Source of the DNA: a virus
Virus record (IMG/VR): IMGVR_UViG_3300034082_003237
Span: 1-52,935 of that record
Strand: one strand, 5' to 3'
DNA: 52,935 nucleotides
In this document: piece after piece, positions 36,715 to 46,517 of the stretch
Layout of the letters: each line of letters starts with the position of its first letter
Position numbering within the stretch: position 1 is the first letter of the stretch
Notes under the pieces: model-generated
Told to the model about the DNA's origin: nothing
What the model saw: the letters and a program-made list of their open reading frames with translations, nothing else
Database searches by the model: none
Translations under genes and position numbers: made by a program

Positions 36715-37366
36715 AGTCCCCACCGCAGCACTCTGCTGACTTTCGACCTTCCGGAATCTCGAACTTCATTGTATTTCCGTCTTCGTCTTCGCCTTCCATT
36801 TCCCAGTTGCTTTCATCTCTGAGGAATTTGGAGAACTTCGGCTCCATCTCGATGAAGTCACGCAAAACGCTAAAAGCGTGAAGAATGTCTGATTCGGTTA
36901 CTACATCCTTTGGGTTCTTATCATTAGCACCCTTGAACTCGTGGAAGAATACATCGTCCTCGTAATACGAGTCGTTTAAGGACTTCTTTGCGGTTCGCTT
37001 TGCGGCATTACGAAGGTGGCTAGCAAACTCCATGTTCGTCCAATTGTTTTTCTTGAGTTTCCCGCGGCAATTCTTCATGCCTGGATGATGGCATCCCTCA
37101 TTTGGCCAAAGACCAGTTGTCTCGTGATGCAACCATGCGCAAATATTGTTCAATGGGTATAGCTCTGGGTGATTTGCAAGAATCACTCTGCAACGACGGA
37201 ATCCGCCAGGCTTGCGCATGATTGGTCTCCAGTAGCGTAAAAGCCTTTCCAGGTTTCCACGACGGGGGCCGTATCCACGAAGCAGGTCGCCGGTGACTAG
37301 TTCTTGAGGAATTATTCCGCCAAGAGGGTCGAGTTTCACTTCGTTATTTTCGAATTCAGAACTCAT
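36707..37366 (-). CDS. Conserved actinophage structural-block protein, 219 aa
   Basis: The ATG at 37366 overlaps the previous stop. VTGDLLRGYGPRRGNLERLL followed by YWRPIMRKPGGFRRC and NICAWLHHETTGLWPNEGCH is a motif set I recall from capsid-region proteins of actinobacteriophages. The Cys/His cluster (CAWLHH, GCHH, NCRGK) may bind zinc. The C terminus is acidic and ends in ECCGGDYE. Role unknown. Confidence 0.6.
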   Translation of the reverse strand: MSSEFENNEVKLDPLGGIIPQELVTGDLLRGYGPRRGNLERLLRYWRPIMRKPGGFRRCRVILANHPELYPLNNICAWLHHETTGLWPNEGCHHPGMKNCRGKLKKNNWTNMEFASHLRNAAKRTAKKSLNDSYYEDDVFFHEFKGANDKNPKDVVTESDILHAFSVLRDFIEMEPKFSKFLRDESNWEMEGEDEDGNTMKFEIPEGRKSAECCGGDYE

Positions 37367-37790
37367 TGCCGTCCTTGTGCTTGTTCGCAGAATTGTCTAC
37401 CTTATAATCTACCATTTTAATGAGACTCTTATTATTTATAAAGTCGATTGCTCGCGCATTCTTTTTTTCTAACTTGACTTTTGTTTCACCAACTGTTGAC
37501 AGTGTTGGGGCACCATCAAGAAGCGCTTCGTCAACTTCTGTTTCTTTTTTAATGAAAGTCTCATACCACTTCCCCTTTGTTGGATTCTTGGGGGCATCCC
37601 ATAGAGAACGATGAAACTTACTGTTTCTAATCTTGTTTAATCCTTGCGCTTTAGAAGCCCATGAAAAAAAGTAAATCTTCACCGAAGAGCCATCTGGTCT
37701 AACGATTTCTCCATCTTTTTGCCCGGCTTTTGCGTCTATATCGTAATAGACCTTGTTGCCATCGTACGTTCCTACAAGTACGGCTTTCAT
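37356..37790 (-). CDS. Hypothetical protein, 144 aa
   Basis: The ATG at 37790 lies 2 nt after the stop of the giant polyprotein gene. KAVLVGTYDGNKVYYDIDA and VKIYFFSWASKAQGLNKIRN suggest a small beta-alpha domain; the rest is Lys/Asp-rich. Family unknown. Confidence 0.5.
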   Translation of the reverse strand: MKAVLVGTYDGNKVYYDIDAKAGQKDGEIVRPDGSSVKIYFFSWASKAQGLNKIRNSKFHRSLWDAPKNPTKGKWYETFIKKETEVDEALLDGAPTLSTVGETKVKLEKKNARAIDFINNKSLIKMVDYKVDNSANKHKDGNEF

Positions 37791-37792
37791 GG

Positions 37793-40700
37793 TTAGTCGA
37801 CCATCAAATCTAATTGTTCGCTTTTTCTTATGCTGTCAAGTGTTTTCTTTAGTTCTGCTTCAACTTCTAAATCGATGTTTCTCTTAAGTATCTCATCAAC
37901 CTTGGTTGTTGGGCTGGCTGTTTTGTCATACGAACGAGGATTCTCGATATTTATGCCTTGTGGGTGGGCGAACTTAACATATCCAACGCCCATACCTTCA
38001 TACTTTTCTTTAATCTTCTTGGCGGCACGATACTCCTTGAGCTTGACCATGCTTGCGGTGTTTAGGGGCTTACCTCCAGATATTGAATAGAAGTAAGCAA
38101 CCTCTTCTGGGGTGAATCCAAGTTTTTCAAGTTTTGAGGCAAGCGACCCGTCGTTTACAACATCTGAGATATCTTCTGATTCAGCAATCTTGGCCACCTT
38201 CGAATACGGGTAGTGAATTCCCTCAACTTCGTTCTTCTTGAATCCACCAAGTATTTGGGCCTCAAATGGTTCGTGACCTCGGGTCGAAGAGTCAACAGCG
38301 CCAACTGGCGCCATCCTGCCATTTTCATCCATTGAAGCATTGACGGATGAGAAGTTCTTATCCATCTTTGCTCCAAGCAGATGCAGCATCGCTTCGGTGT
38401 TTTGCTTGCTTGAAGCAATTCCATCGGCGTTCATGATTGCGTCAGCTATGTCGTCAGGGTCGTTGGAGTTCATCGCTACTGGTCTGTGCGCCGACTGTAG
38501 AGCCTCTCCACGCCCATATGCGGTGCGATTAGACACTTCGGGCTTGAGGATGACCTCTATCTCCCCGAGCGCTGTAAGCCCGTCTCCAACCAAGTCGTTA
38601 TCACCAATTTCAAAGATTGCATCGCTGCCAATGTTTCCCTTGCCCGATGCGGCGATTCTTCGTTTCTTCTCTTCGTTGTGGGAACGATGCACGACATATC
38701 CACTTACTGGTTTTGCAGAGTTTGGAGTTGATTTGCTAATACCGATTCTGCTGTTGTATTCATTCCTGAGCACATCAGAAGAACGACCAGCCCTTCTTCC
38801 AGAGCTGAATACTGCATCGAAGTCATCAAATTCGGTCTTTGCTGGCTTGGTGTTGTTTATCTCAAACCCTGCAAATGGGTCATCGTATTCATTCGACATT
38901 GGAGTTTGCGAAGGAATCGATGTTATGTCAAAATCTCCAAATGGGTCAGTTTCTGATGGCTTATTCTTACCCCTGCCAAATCTCTTGCCTATCTTTTCGC
39001 GAGCAGAACCAATCACTTGTCCTGCATTCTCAACCAACTCCCCGCTTCCGGCTCGTATGGTATTGCCGAATTCGTCTAGTCTCTGCCTGTTTTCATCTGT
39101 GACGACTCGCTCATCAATGAAATCTGAAGCAATGGTCCAAGCGTCTGCAAGCTTATCTACCACTGGGTCTGGCAGGCCATTTGGTGCGACTCGGTCAACA
39201 GCAGACATTGCTACATCCATCTGGTTTTGGCTTATTCTGCCTCTTTGTACCGCTTCTTCCAACCCTCGTTCGGCAATTTCCCGTCCTGCTCTTCGCGCAG
39301 CATCTACAGCTATCGCGGTGGCGAATCCGACTGGACCACCAGCCGCCAGAGCACCAGCCATATTCACTCCGTACTTAACGCGTTCACGAGTGTCTTCGTC
39401 CGCTCCAGAGCGCTTAAGAACTGCGTCCAATACTCTCCCCGTTGCGCGACTGCCAGCAATACCGGCAACTCTCTGTGTTCTACTAGGGCCGCTTCTTGCA
39501 CCAGAAGAAAGACGACCTGAAGAACCAGTCCCACTTGCAAATAGTTCTCCAAGTTCGCTCAACTTGGACGAGTGATTGATTTTTTCTGAGCCAATATTAT
39601 ATTTTTCACCTAGTGCGAGCATCAACTTGCCGTGGCCACGACGGTGGTAGTCCTCAGGCACGAGTATGTCCGAGATGGTTAGTTCTCCGCGATTCCCAAG
39701 CTCTCCGCCAAGGTCTGTGCGCGCGTGAAGAACTCCAACCTCAATCCCGTTAGACCTCATTCTTACTGTAATGTTCTGTTCCTCGGTATCATCAAATCGA
39801 GTCTTTAATTCTGATTCTATAGATACCTTTATTGCATCTCCATTTTTATCTTTTACAGTCAGCTGTACGTCTCTATTTTTAAGGCGATTCGATTCTTTAG
39901 AAACAGATAGTTTGTCTTTGTCTACCGCTATGGAAACTGAATCAATGTTGAGCTTGACCCTATTCTTCTCTATTCTGTCGATTACCTTGTTGAGGTAATC
40001 CCAGCGACGACCACCAGAACGTTCCGCGTCGCCCACGGTTGAGTATGGGGTCAGGTCTCTGTTGATAACCTCCCACAAATCGTCATTGATGGATATTCTT
40101 GCTTTTGGTAGTTTGCCAAGGGCATAGCCAGTACTGCCATTCTTCTTTAGCAGTTCGATAGCTTCTTCTTCTGAGGCAACCACCCCAACGTCATGGAAAT
40201 CAATTTGTGTTAAGTCATCGATATCGTTGAGGATTGTTGCTATTCTCTTGAATTCTGGAACATCGTAGTAATTGTCTATTGATTCATACGTGTCACCCTT
40301 GTTGAACCATCCACCTCTATCAACAAATCGTTTGAACTCCCTGTCAAATATTACATCCGATTTTCCAACACCAAAAACTGGATACCATTTCCCTACCGGA
40401 TTTTCTTTCCCGCCTTTACCCGTGCTCTGATAGAACGGTATTCTTATTCCGTTTACGTCAACCAAGACCATTGGTCTGCCAGCAACTGAAAAAATTGGCG
40501 ACTTTTTCTGCTGGCCCGTTTCTGAATCAATCAAATCAACTTCTGTTATTTGCAAATCCAGATTTCTTAAATAGTTTTCTGCATCATTAACCTTTTTAAG
40601 CTGTATTTTTCTTTGTTTTGGCGAAACTCTTGCGCCGGAAGACAATCTTCCGGACGATGCGTCAGGGTTGCTGCTTGCTTGACCAGCTCTGCGACCAGAC

Positions 40701-43700
40701 GAAAATTCATCGTCTACCATGACCCCTGTTGTCCCAGTAAATTTGTCTGATATACCAACGCTCTTTTGGGCATTTTTGCTCATTCGCGCTAGTTCTTGTG
40801 GCCACAGTTCAAGTGTTGGCGGTCTGCCTAACTGCTCTTCTGTCCCTGAAGCATTCATTTCAATGTATGCATGTGGCATATTTGAATGCATTTGATAATT
40901 AAATCCTTCGCCTTTTGCGATTCTTCTCACGGCCGATTCCGCTCCAGTGGATGAGCTGTACTCTCCTGGTTCAAAGAAGTGTTTTGCACCAAGTTCTTTC
41001 AGTGCTGTCCTCACCATTTCATTTGAATCACCGTCTTCTGTTGTTTTCACAACCTGAAAACTACCCTTTGGCATCTTTATCCCGCCACCTGGCTTAGGTG
41101 TTAAGACGGTGTCAACTGGGAAAAGAGAATCTACGCTGTCTGGATTATTTTCCAATACATCTCTAAGTCGAACAACTATTACATTTGAACCTGGTTTTTG
41201 TTGGCGAGCAATATGACCACCAGCAATATGGTTAAGCGCAAAGTGTATCGTGTGTCTTTGGACGGTTACTTTTTCTCCTGAATCAGAGGTCAATTCATAG
41301 GCGCTAAGTGGTTTAAGTATTATGTTTCCGTCAGCGTCCAGTGGTGGGTCGTACTGAGTTTCGTGAACCAAGTACAAATCATCCACACCAATTTTGTCTA
41401 GACCCTCTTTTCGTTCTTGCAAAAGGTCGTCCTCAGAGAAAGATATTCTTTCAATAGATTTTTCTCTTTCTTCAGCAATAAGCTCCAAACCAATTTCAGA
41501 AAGCCTGTCGAACTCTTTTGCTGCGTCATCATCACCACGAACAGACGCATAAAACAGTGCGTCAACATCTGTTGACTTTCCAGGATTTCCTCCTTCGCTG
41601 AGGTACGCGGCGCGGGCAGCTACCCACTTCTCGGCAAGTTCCTGCCCTTTCTCACTTGTTCTATCAAGACCAGTTATGGCGTAAGGATTTATCGGTACAT
41701 TTTTTATCTTAGCGTCCGACTCCATTTCAAAATCATTGGTCGGGCCACCGAATACGACAGACTCCCCTCCAATGTCGTAAACATCAAATGCTTTTCTTTC
41801 TTCGCCAAATCGTCCGTCTTTTTTTGCAAATCCTTGAGTTGGAGATTTTTTGAGGTCTCCAGGTTTTAGCGTTCTCTCTATTGCCCCAGATGAAAGTTTT
41901 TCTGGTTTTTCAGAAATTTCTTTTCCTCTTTTTATCCCAAGCTCATCCTCGTTTTGAAAGGTTTCAGCTCGTTCAAGTTTTCTGTATATTTTTGCTCCAG
42001 ATGACAGTTTTGGAGCTGTGCGCCTTGTTTTTGGGTTTAACCGTCTTTCAAGCCTGCGACCAATCGCGCCGCTTTCAAGCACAACATCGTCTGTCTCGGT
42101 TGGCAGAAACTCGCCATCATCAGCAAATTTTGTTAATTGATTCTCTGTCATTCTTACGCGTGGACGCTTGTCTATCCCTGCGTGGAATTCAACTGCTGCA
42201 TCTTCAACGTCTTTAATCAAAGCTTCAGGAGATTTTCGTGCGATTTCGTTAGCCACAACAGAGTCAAGTGAGTCCCTTGACATATCGTTCATTACGTCTT
42301 TTGGACTCTCTCCAGCCATGACGCGCTTAATATCTTCAAATGTCATATTTGCCCTAGTGGCTCTTGCGACTTTTCTTTCTTCGCGCGTCTGTGGAACACC
42401 AAGAACTTCACGTCCTGATGTTGGGTCCGATACGGAACCAGCTGACGTCTTGTATGGTGCTCGCTTGCCAGTCCCCGGTATATAGTCTTGGTCAAATTCT
42501 GGCGGTTGCGGGAGGTTTGTAATTATTTCTCCACGCTTTGCAAGTTCGTCGTCAAGAGATTTCAGGGTTGCCCTGTCGGTTCCTTGAAAACCTTTTTTGT
42601 CGTTTGCATAATCAGGCTCAAGTAATCGCAAATATGTGGCGGCTCTTCTGCTTAGAAGCTCGCCAACATTCATTCGATTAACTGTCTTCATTATTGGACG
42701 ACCAGTTTGTGGGTCGACCTGGTCTGGCTTGATATCTGCTTCGGCGGGCTGAATAAGTGGAGACTTGCCAACTTCTGCCACGTAGTCCTCAGAAGGTGGT
42801 TCGCCAAATGAACCGCCAGCGCTGATTACTTCCCGTTTTGCCTCTATGTTCCTATCTTCGATTTCCACCTCACGCTTCGGTCTTGACGGGGTAGACGGTA
42901 GACCATTCTCTCTTCTTTGAGCAACATACTTGTTGGCGATTCTGTCAATCTTCTTTTTTGTACCCTTTGCGTGCTGCGATGCACTGGGCCCCTCTTGCCC
43001 GATTGACGACGAAACCCTGTCTAAAACATCAACAACATTGTCCTGCTCTTGGACGCGGAGAACGATTGTTCCGTCAGGTCTTACATCAACAACTTTCATT
43101 TTGCCTGGAGGAAGAACTAGTGAACCCTCTTCGCCAAGAACTGTTTCGTTCGTTCTAAATAGTCCTTTATCGCCTTTTGATACCTGCACTATGACGCGAG
43201 ACTTTTCCTTGCCAGCTCGAGTGACAATTTCTCCGTTGGCATCACGAACCTCACCTGGCTTGTGAGGTGATTCATCAGTGATAATCCGACCGCTTACAAA
43301 ACTCTGATTATCAAAGTTTTCGTTTATCGTTTTGAAACCGTTTTGTACATCAAAGTACATCTCGGCTTCGACCTCAATGTCGTCTGGGATAGATGATTCA
43401 TCTATCGCTTCCATCGCTGGAATAAGAACTTTCTCAATTTGGTCTTCCAGTGCTGCAGTCTCGCTACTGGGTGAAAGGTCACCAGCGCTTCTTTGCGCTC
43501 TTCTGTAACGACGATTAATGTTCTTTATGGCAACAACATTGCCGTCTGGGTCAACTAGATTGCCAATATCGGTCAAGGATGGGTCACCAAGTCGTTCTAC
43601 TGCTGCAGCTTGCTCGCCTGTCATTGCATATGATTCATCTTTTTGAATCTTTTTTGCATAGCTGGCACCAGACTTATCGGTCTTGACCTTCTTCGTTTTC

Positions 43701-46501
43701 TTTAGCGCTTGTTGTCTTGGTGGATTCACGAGTTCATCAACCCTTGTGTCAAGCTCACGTCTCTGCTTTGACCAAACCTTTGGGTCTTCGGAGCCATCAA
43801 GTTTTGATTTGTATATTGCCCGAACAATTTTTTCGTCTTCAAGAAGAACCGATTTGGAATCTGCGGATAGTCCTGGCTCTTTTAGCGATGTTCGAATATC
43901 AGCAAGCTTCTGTATTGCATCATCTGGAGACATGTCTTCGGCTTGTTTTGTAAGGTTCTTTATTTCCTCTTGACGAGAACGTGCAGCCATCTCTTCTGGC
44001 CTCAGAATTCCTTCCGAGAACATCTTTTCACGTACCGATTCGCGCATTTTCTTTACATCGCTGCGTCGTCTTTCCTTATCTTCACTGCTGAATCTGCTGG
44101 CCCACTTCTTTTCAATTAAAGCAATCTTTGCATTGTTTTCTTTAATTTTTCTATTTAGCTCTTTAAATTTAGGGGAGTCCTTGCTCTCTCCACTTGCCTC
44201 AAGATTGTCAAACGAGTCATTGTATGCTTCCCTATTGTATTCAAGACCAGTAAGGGCATCAATAAAGTCATCGTTTGTTTTTGATGAATCGTCGGTCCAT
44301 CTCTCAATCTGAGACAGCTCCTTTTTGTGCTCTATGGCAAGTCTTTCTTTAACTTGCGCAATACTGTTGCCTGATAGTTCTGGGTCTGGACCAAGGTTCT
44401 CGTAGTAGCGAGACTCTATTTCTCTCAGTCCATCCGCATCAGACCTTCTTCTGATGTCGACGTACCTACCGTCAGAAACATCATCCATCCATTCGAGGGC
44501 AGCGTCTATATCGTCACCATAGATAAGTCCGAGGTCCCTAAGCGCCCAAAGCTCAGCGGTTGCTTCTAGCGCCCACCACTCTGCTCCCTTGTCATCGTTG
44601 AAATACATTTTTGGATATTCTCCAGCGAGAAATCCAACAACATCAGTCCTTGATAGGGCGTTTTTAAGTGACTCAAGGTCTATCCCATCACCAGACTTTT
44701 GCATAAGCCTAAATACCATCCCGCTATTGAGGTCCCTAATATCATCGACCTTTACCGTCTCACCCTTGTCGTTGATGGCCATAATAAAACCATTAGTTCT
44801 AATCTGTCGTTCTGCTTCTCTGTTGAAAGCTTGCAACTGAATTGTGTGAGCAATTTCGTGTTTCATAATATGTCGTGCGAATGCACGTTCTTCAACCATT
44901 GCCGCTAGTTGTTTTGAATGCCCGTCAACAGTGACCAAGAAGTCAGTTAGGGCCGTTGCTCTTTCGGAGTCAGTCTTTCCACCAACAAAATCTATTCGCA
45001 TTCTTTCGCCTGGGGCGAGACTCGGTATTAATGCTTCCTGATTATTCATTATCTCAGGAATATCAACATTTATAACGCTCATCACGCGCTTGCTGTCGGG
45101 AGATGTGTAGCCACCGGTAGAAGCTTCGTCCATCTGCGGGTCATTCGGACTCTTGACTTCAAAATTAATCTTTGAAATCGTCCTCATGTGTTCTGGGTCA
45201 GCAATGAATGAATCAAGAGCTGATTCAAGTAGCGCTCTTTCGGTTGTGTACCAGCGCTCTGTGTCTGCTGCAATCAAGCTCTTCTGGCGCTCTGGTGAAA
45301 GACCCGAAAATCCTGGAACGTGCGCAAGTCTTGCCTTGACTATTTTGTCAACGTCCTCTGCGGAGAGTCTTGTGCTTGTATCTATCGTCCATGCACCGCT
45401 GTCTCTCAGCTTCTGAAAAACCTCAAATACGTCGTCGTTTGTCTTTCTTTTTTCATCTGTTCTAATTACGCCAAGCGAGTCCATAAGGCTTGCAATGTTT
45501 ATATCTTGTTGCGCGAGCTTGTCCTGCGCGCGAATCATTCCATCAACGAATACTCGGCTTCTTCCGTCCTTATTGGCTTCGCGCCATTTCTTGATGTTGC
45601 GTATTCTTTTGCCGTTTGGGTCTCTCCATACGGTTCTTCCAAGTCCTGGTATTCCACCGTTATCAACAAATGAAATGAATTCAAACAGTTTTTTTGTGGT
45701 GTTCTTTACACGCGTGCCATCGCCCGTATCGATGCCGCTAGCCATTCTCTTAGCAAAGTCAAATATCTCCGATGCGGAGATACCAAAGCAGTTGGCGCCG
45801 GTGCTGTCGGTAAATTGGTTCGCAGCAGGAGTTCCTGGTGGGCATCTAAATTTTCCGTTTTCATCAACGAGTATTCCAAATGCGCTAGCTGCTCTTGCAA
45901 TGAGCGACCTGCCTCTTTGTCCGATTGTTTTTCCTGGAAGTCGCTTTTCGCTATAACCAGAAGAGTTTACCGTCTTGTCTCCGTTGAGGCTGAATGGGTC
46001 AAGAGTCTGTTCCGACTCCTCGATAATCTCGTCAGTCTTTTGATTGACTTTGTATTTCCTTATTCGCAGTTTTGGTTTTGCTGCGAGGACCTTTGCATAT
46101 TCGTCGGCCGAAACAGAACGTGGCTCATCAACCCATCCGAAGTTTGGTTTCTTTACAGCAGATTTGCGCGACCTAATTGATGGAAAAAGTTGAAGAACTT
46201 TACCCTCTTCCCACTTTTGGCTAGCAACATAGTTGTAACCATTGGGAAGTTCAACCATTCCGGGAGTTCCTCCCTTGTTGGTTCTTTTCTTCCCATCAGT
46301 GTCTTTATATGTTTCACTGCCAGTGGCGACATCAAGCGCCTTAACCGACAGTCCTGCATTTAGAGTCGACCTTGTTATTGACTCGACTACAGCCTTTTTA
46401 AACGCAATTGCTGCGTCGTTTAAGTCTCTTCTGCCGACGAGTGGCGATACAAGCCTCTCAGATGTGATTGTACGTGTTTTGTAGAACGGCTTACCCGTCA
46501 T
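37793..46501 (-). CDS. Giant multi-domain polyprotein with zincin and GNAT-like modules, 2902 aa
   Basis: ATG at 46501; a TTG 57 nt upstream would overlap the previous gene. Landmarks: RCPPGTPAANQFTDS two-Cys module (about 220-240); zincin MKHEIAHTIQ (H548, H552) with EATAELWA near 648; coiled coils (720-960); beta-rich region (about 1060-1190); a module with YLVHETQYDPP and RHTIHFALNH (about 1705-1790); a GNAT-like block SDILVPEDYHRRGHGKLM (about 2275); a hydrophobic Gly-rich stretch (about 2380-2405); and a C-terminal domain with GYVVHRSHNEE and GEIEVILKPEVSN (from about 2600). [LF]SSG[AR] motifs at about 1498, 1534, 1932, 1954, 2330 and 2565 separate the C-terminal modules. Probably packaged and processed (inference). 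Confidence 0.7.
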   Translation of the reverse strand: MTGKPFYKTRTITSERLVSPLVGRRDLNDAAIAFKKAVVESITRSTLNAGLSVKALDVATGSETYKDTDGKKRTNKGGTPGMVELPNGYNYVASQKWEEGKVLQLFPSIRSRKSAVKKPNFGWVDEPRSVSADEYAKVLAAKPKLRIRKYKVNQKTDEIIEESEQTLDPFSLNGDKTVNSSGYSEKRLPGKTIGQRGRSLIARAASAFGILVDENGKFRCPPGTPAANQFTDSTGANCFGISASEIFDFAKRMASGIDTGDGTRVKNTTKKLFEFISFVDNGGIPGLGRTVWRDPNGKRIRNIKKWREANKDGRSRVFVDGMIRAQDKLAQQDINIASLMDSLGVIRTDEKRKTNDDVFEVFQKLRDSGAWTIDTSTRLSAEDVDKIVKARLAHVPGFSGLSPERQKSLIAADTERWYTTERALLESALDSFIADPEHMRTISKINFEVKSPNDPQMDEASTGGYTSPDSKRVMSVINVDIPEIMNNQEALIPSLAPGERMRIDFVGGKTDSERATALTDFLVTVDGHSKQLAAMVEERAFARHIMKHEIAHTIQLQAFNREAERQIRTNGFIMAINDKGETVKVDDIRDLNSGMVFRLMQKSGDGIDLESLKNALSRTDVVGFLAGEYPKMYFNDDKGAEWWALEATAELWALRDLGLIYGDDIDAALEWMDDVSDGRYVDIRRRSDADGLREIESRYYENLGPDPELSGNSIAQVKERLAIEHKKELSQIERWTDDSSKTNDDFIDALTGLEYNREAYNDSFDNLEASGESKDSPKFKELNRKIKENNAKIALIEKKWASRFSSEDKERRRSDVKKMRESVREKMFSEGILRPEEMAARSRQEEIKNLTKQAEDMSPDDAIQKLADIRTSLKEPGLSADSKSVLLEDEKIVRAIYKSKLDGSEDPKVWSKQRRELDTRVDELVNPPRQQALKKTKKVKTDKSGASYAKKIQKDESYAMTGEQAAAVERLGDPSLTDIGNLVDPDGNVVAIKNINRRYRRAQRSAGDLSPSSETAALEDQIEKVLIPAMEAIDESSIPDDIEVEAEMYFDVQNGFKTINENFDNQSFVSGRIITDESPHKPGEVRDANGEIVTRAGKEKSRVIVQVSKGDKGLFRTNETVLGEEGSLVLPPGKMKVVDVRPDGTIVLRVQEQDNVVDVLDRVSSSIGQEGPSASQHAKGTKKKIDRIANKYVAQRRENGLPSTPSRPKREVEIEDRNIEAKREVISAGGSFGEPPSEDYVAEVGKSPLIQPAEADIKPDQVDPQTGRPIMKTVNRMNVGELLSRRAATYLRLLEPDYANDKKGFQGTDRATLKSLDDELAKRGEIITNLPQPPEFDQDYIPGTGKRAPYKTSAGSVSDPTSGREVLGVPQTREERKVARATRANMTFEDIKRVMAGESPKDVMNDMSRDSLDSVVANEIARKSPEALIKDVEDAAVEFHAGIDKRPRVRMTENQLTKFADDGEFLPTETDDVVLESGAIGRRLERRLNPKTRRTAPKLSSGAKIYRKLERAETFQNEDELGIKRGKEISEKPEKLSSGAIERTLKPGDLKKSPTQGFAKKDGRFGEERKAFDVYDIGGESVVFGGPTNDFEMESDAKIKNVPINPYAITGLDRTSEKGQELAEKWVAARAAYLSEGGNPGKSTDVDALFYASVRGDDDAAKEFDRLSEIGLELIAEEREKSIERISFSEDDLLQERKEGLDKIGVDDLYLVHETQYDPPLDADGNIILKPLSAYELTSDSGEKVTVQRHTIHFALNHIAGGHIARQQKPGSNVIVVRLRDVLENNPDSVDSLFPVDTVLTPKPGGGIKMPKGSFQVVKTTEDGDSNEMVRTALKELGAKHFFEPGEYSSSTGAESAVRRIAKGEGFNYQMHSNMPHAYIEMNASGTEEQLGRPPTLELWPQELARMSKNAQKSVGISDKFTGTTGVMVDDEFSSGRRAGQASSNPDASSGRLSSGARVSPKQRKIQLKKVNDAENYLRNLDLQITEVDLIDSETGQQKKSPIFSVAGRPMVLVDVNGIRIPFYQSTGKGGKENPVGKWYPVFGVGKSDVIFDREFKRFVDRGGWFNKGDTYESIDNYYDVPEFKRIATILNDIDDLTQIDFHDVGVVASEEEAIELLKKNGSTGYALGKLPKARISINDDLWEVINRDLTPYSTVGDAERSGGRRWDYLNKVIDRIEKNRVKLNIDSVSIAVDKDKLSVSKESNRLKNRDVQLTVKDKNGDAIKVSIESELKTRFDDTEEQNITVRMRSNGIEVGVLHARTDLGGELGNRGELTISDILVPEDYHRRGHGKLMLALGEKYNIGSEKINHSSKLSELGELFASGTGSSGRLSSGARSGPSRTQRVAGIAGSRATGRVLDAVLKRSGADEDTRERVKYGVNMAGALAAGGPVGFATAIAVDAARRAGREIAERGLEEAVQRGRISQNQMDVAMSAVDRVAPNGLPDPVVDKLADAWTIASDFIDERVVTDENRQRLDEFGNTIRAGSGELVENAGQVIGSAREKIGKRFGRGKNKPSETDPFGDFDITSIPSQTPMSNEYDDPFAGFEINNTKPAKTEFDDFDAVFSSGRRAGRSSDVLRNEYNSRIGISKSTPNSAKPVSGYVVHRSHNEEKKRRIAASGKGNIGSDAIFEIGDNDLVGDGLTALGEIEVILKPEVSNRTAYGRGEALQSAHRPVAMNSNDPDDIADAIMNADGIASSKQNTEAMLHLLGAKMDKNFSSVNASMDENGRMAPVGAVDSSTRGHEPFEAQILGGFKKNEVEGIHYPYSKVAKIAESEDISDVVNDGSLASKLEKLGFTPEEVAYFYSISGGKPLNTASMVKLKEYRAAKKIKEKYEGMGVGYVKFAHPQGINIENPRSYDKTASPTTKVDEILKRNIDLEVEAELKKTLDSIRKSEQLDLMVD

Positions 46502-46517
46502 GGCGGGCCGCGCTTTC

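Noticed and set aside
38340-39575. A 411-codon plus-strand open frame inside the giant polyprotein gene
   Set aside because: It is antisense to a region with clear domains, has no start signal, and its Ser/Leu-rich, low-complexity sequence is typical of antisense shadow frames.
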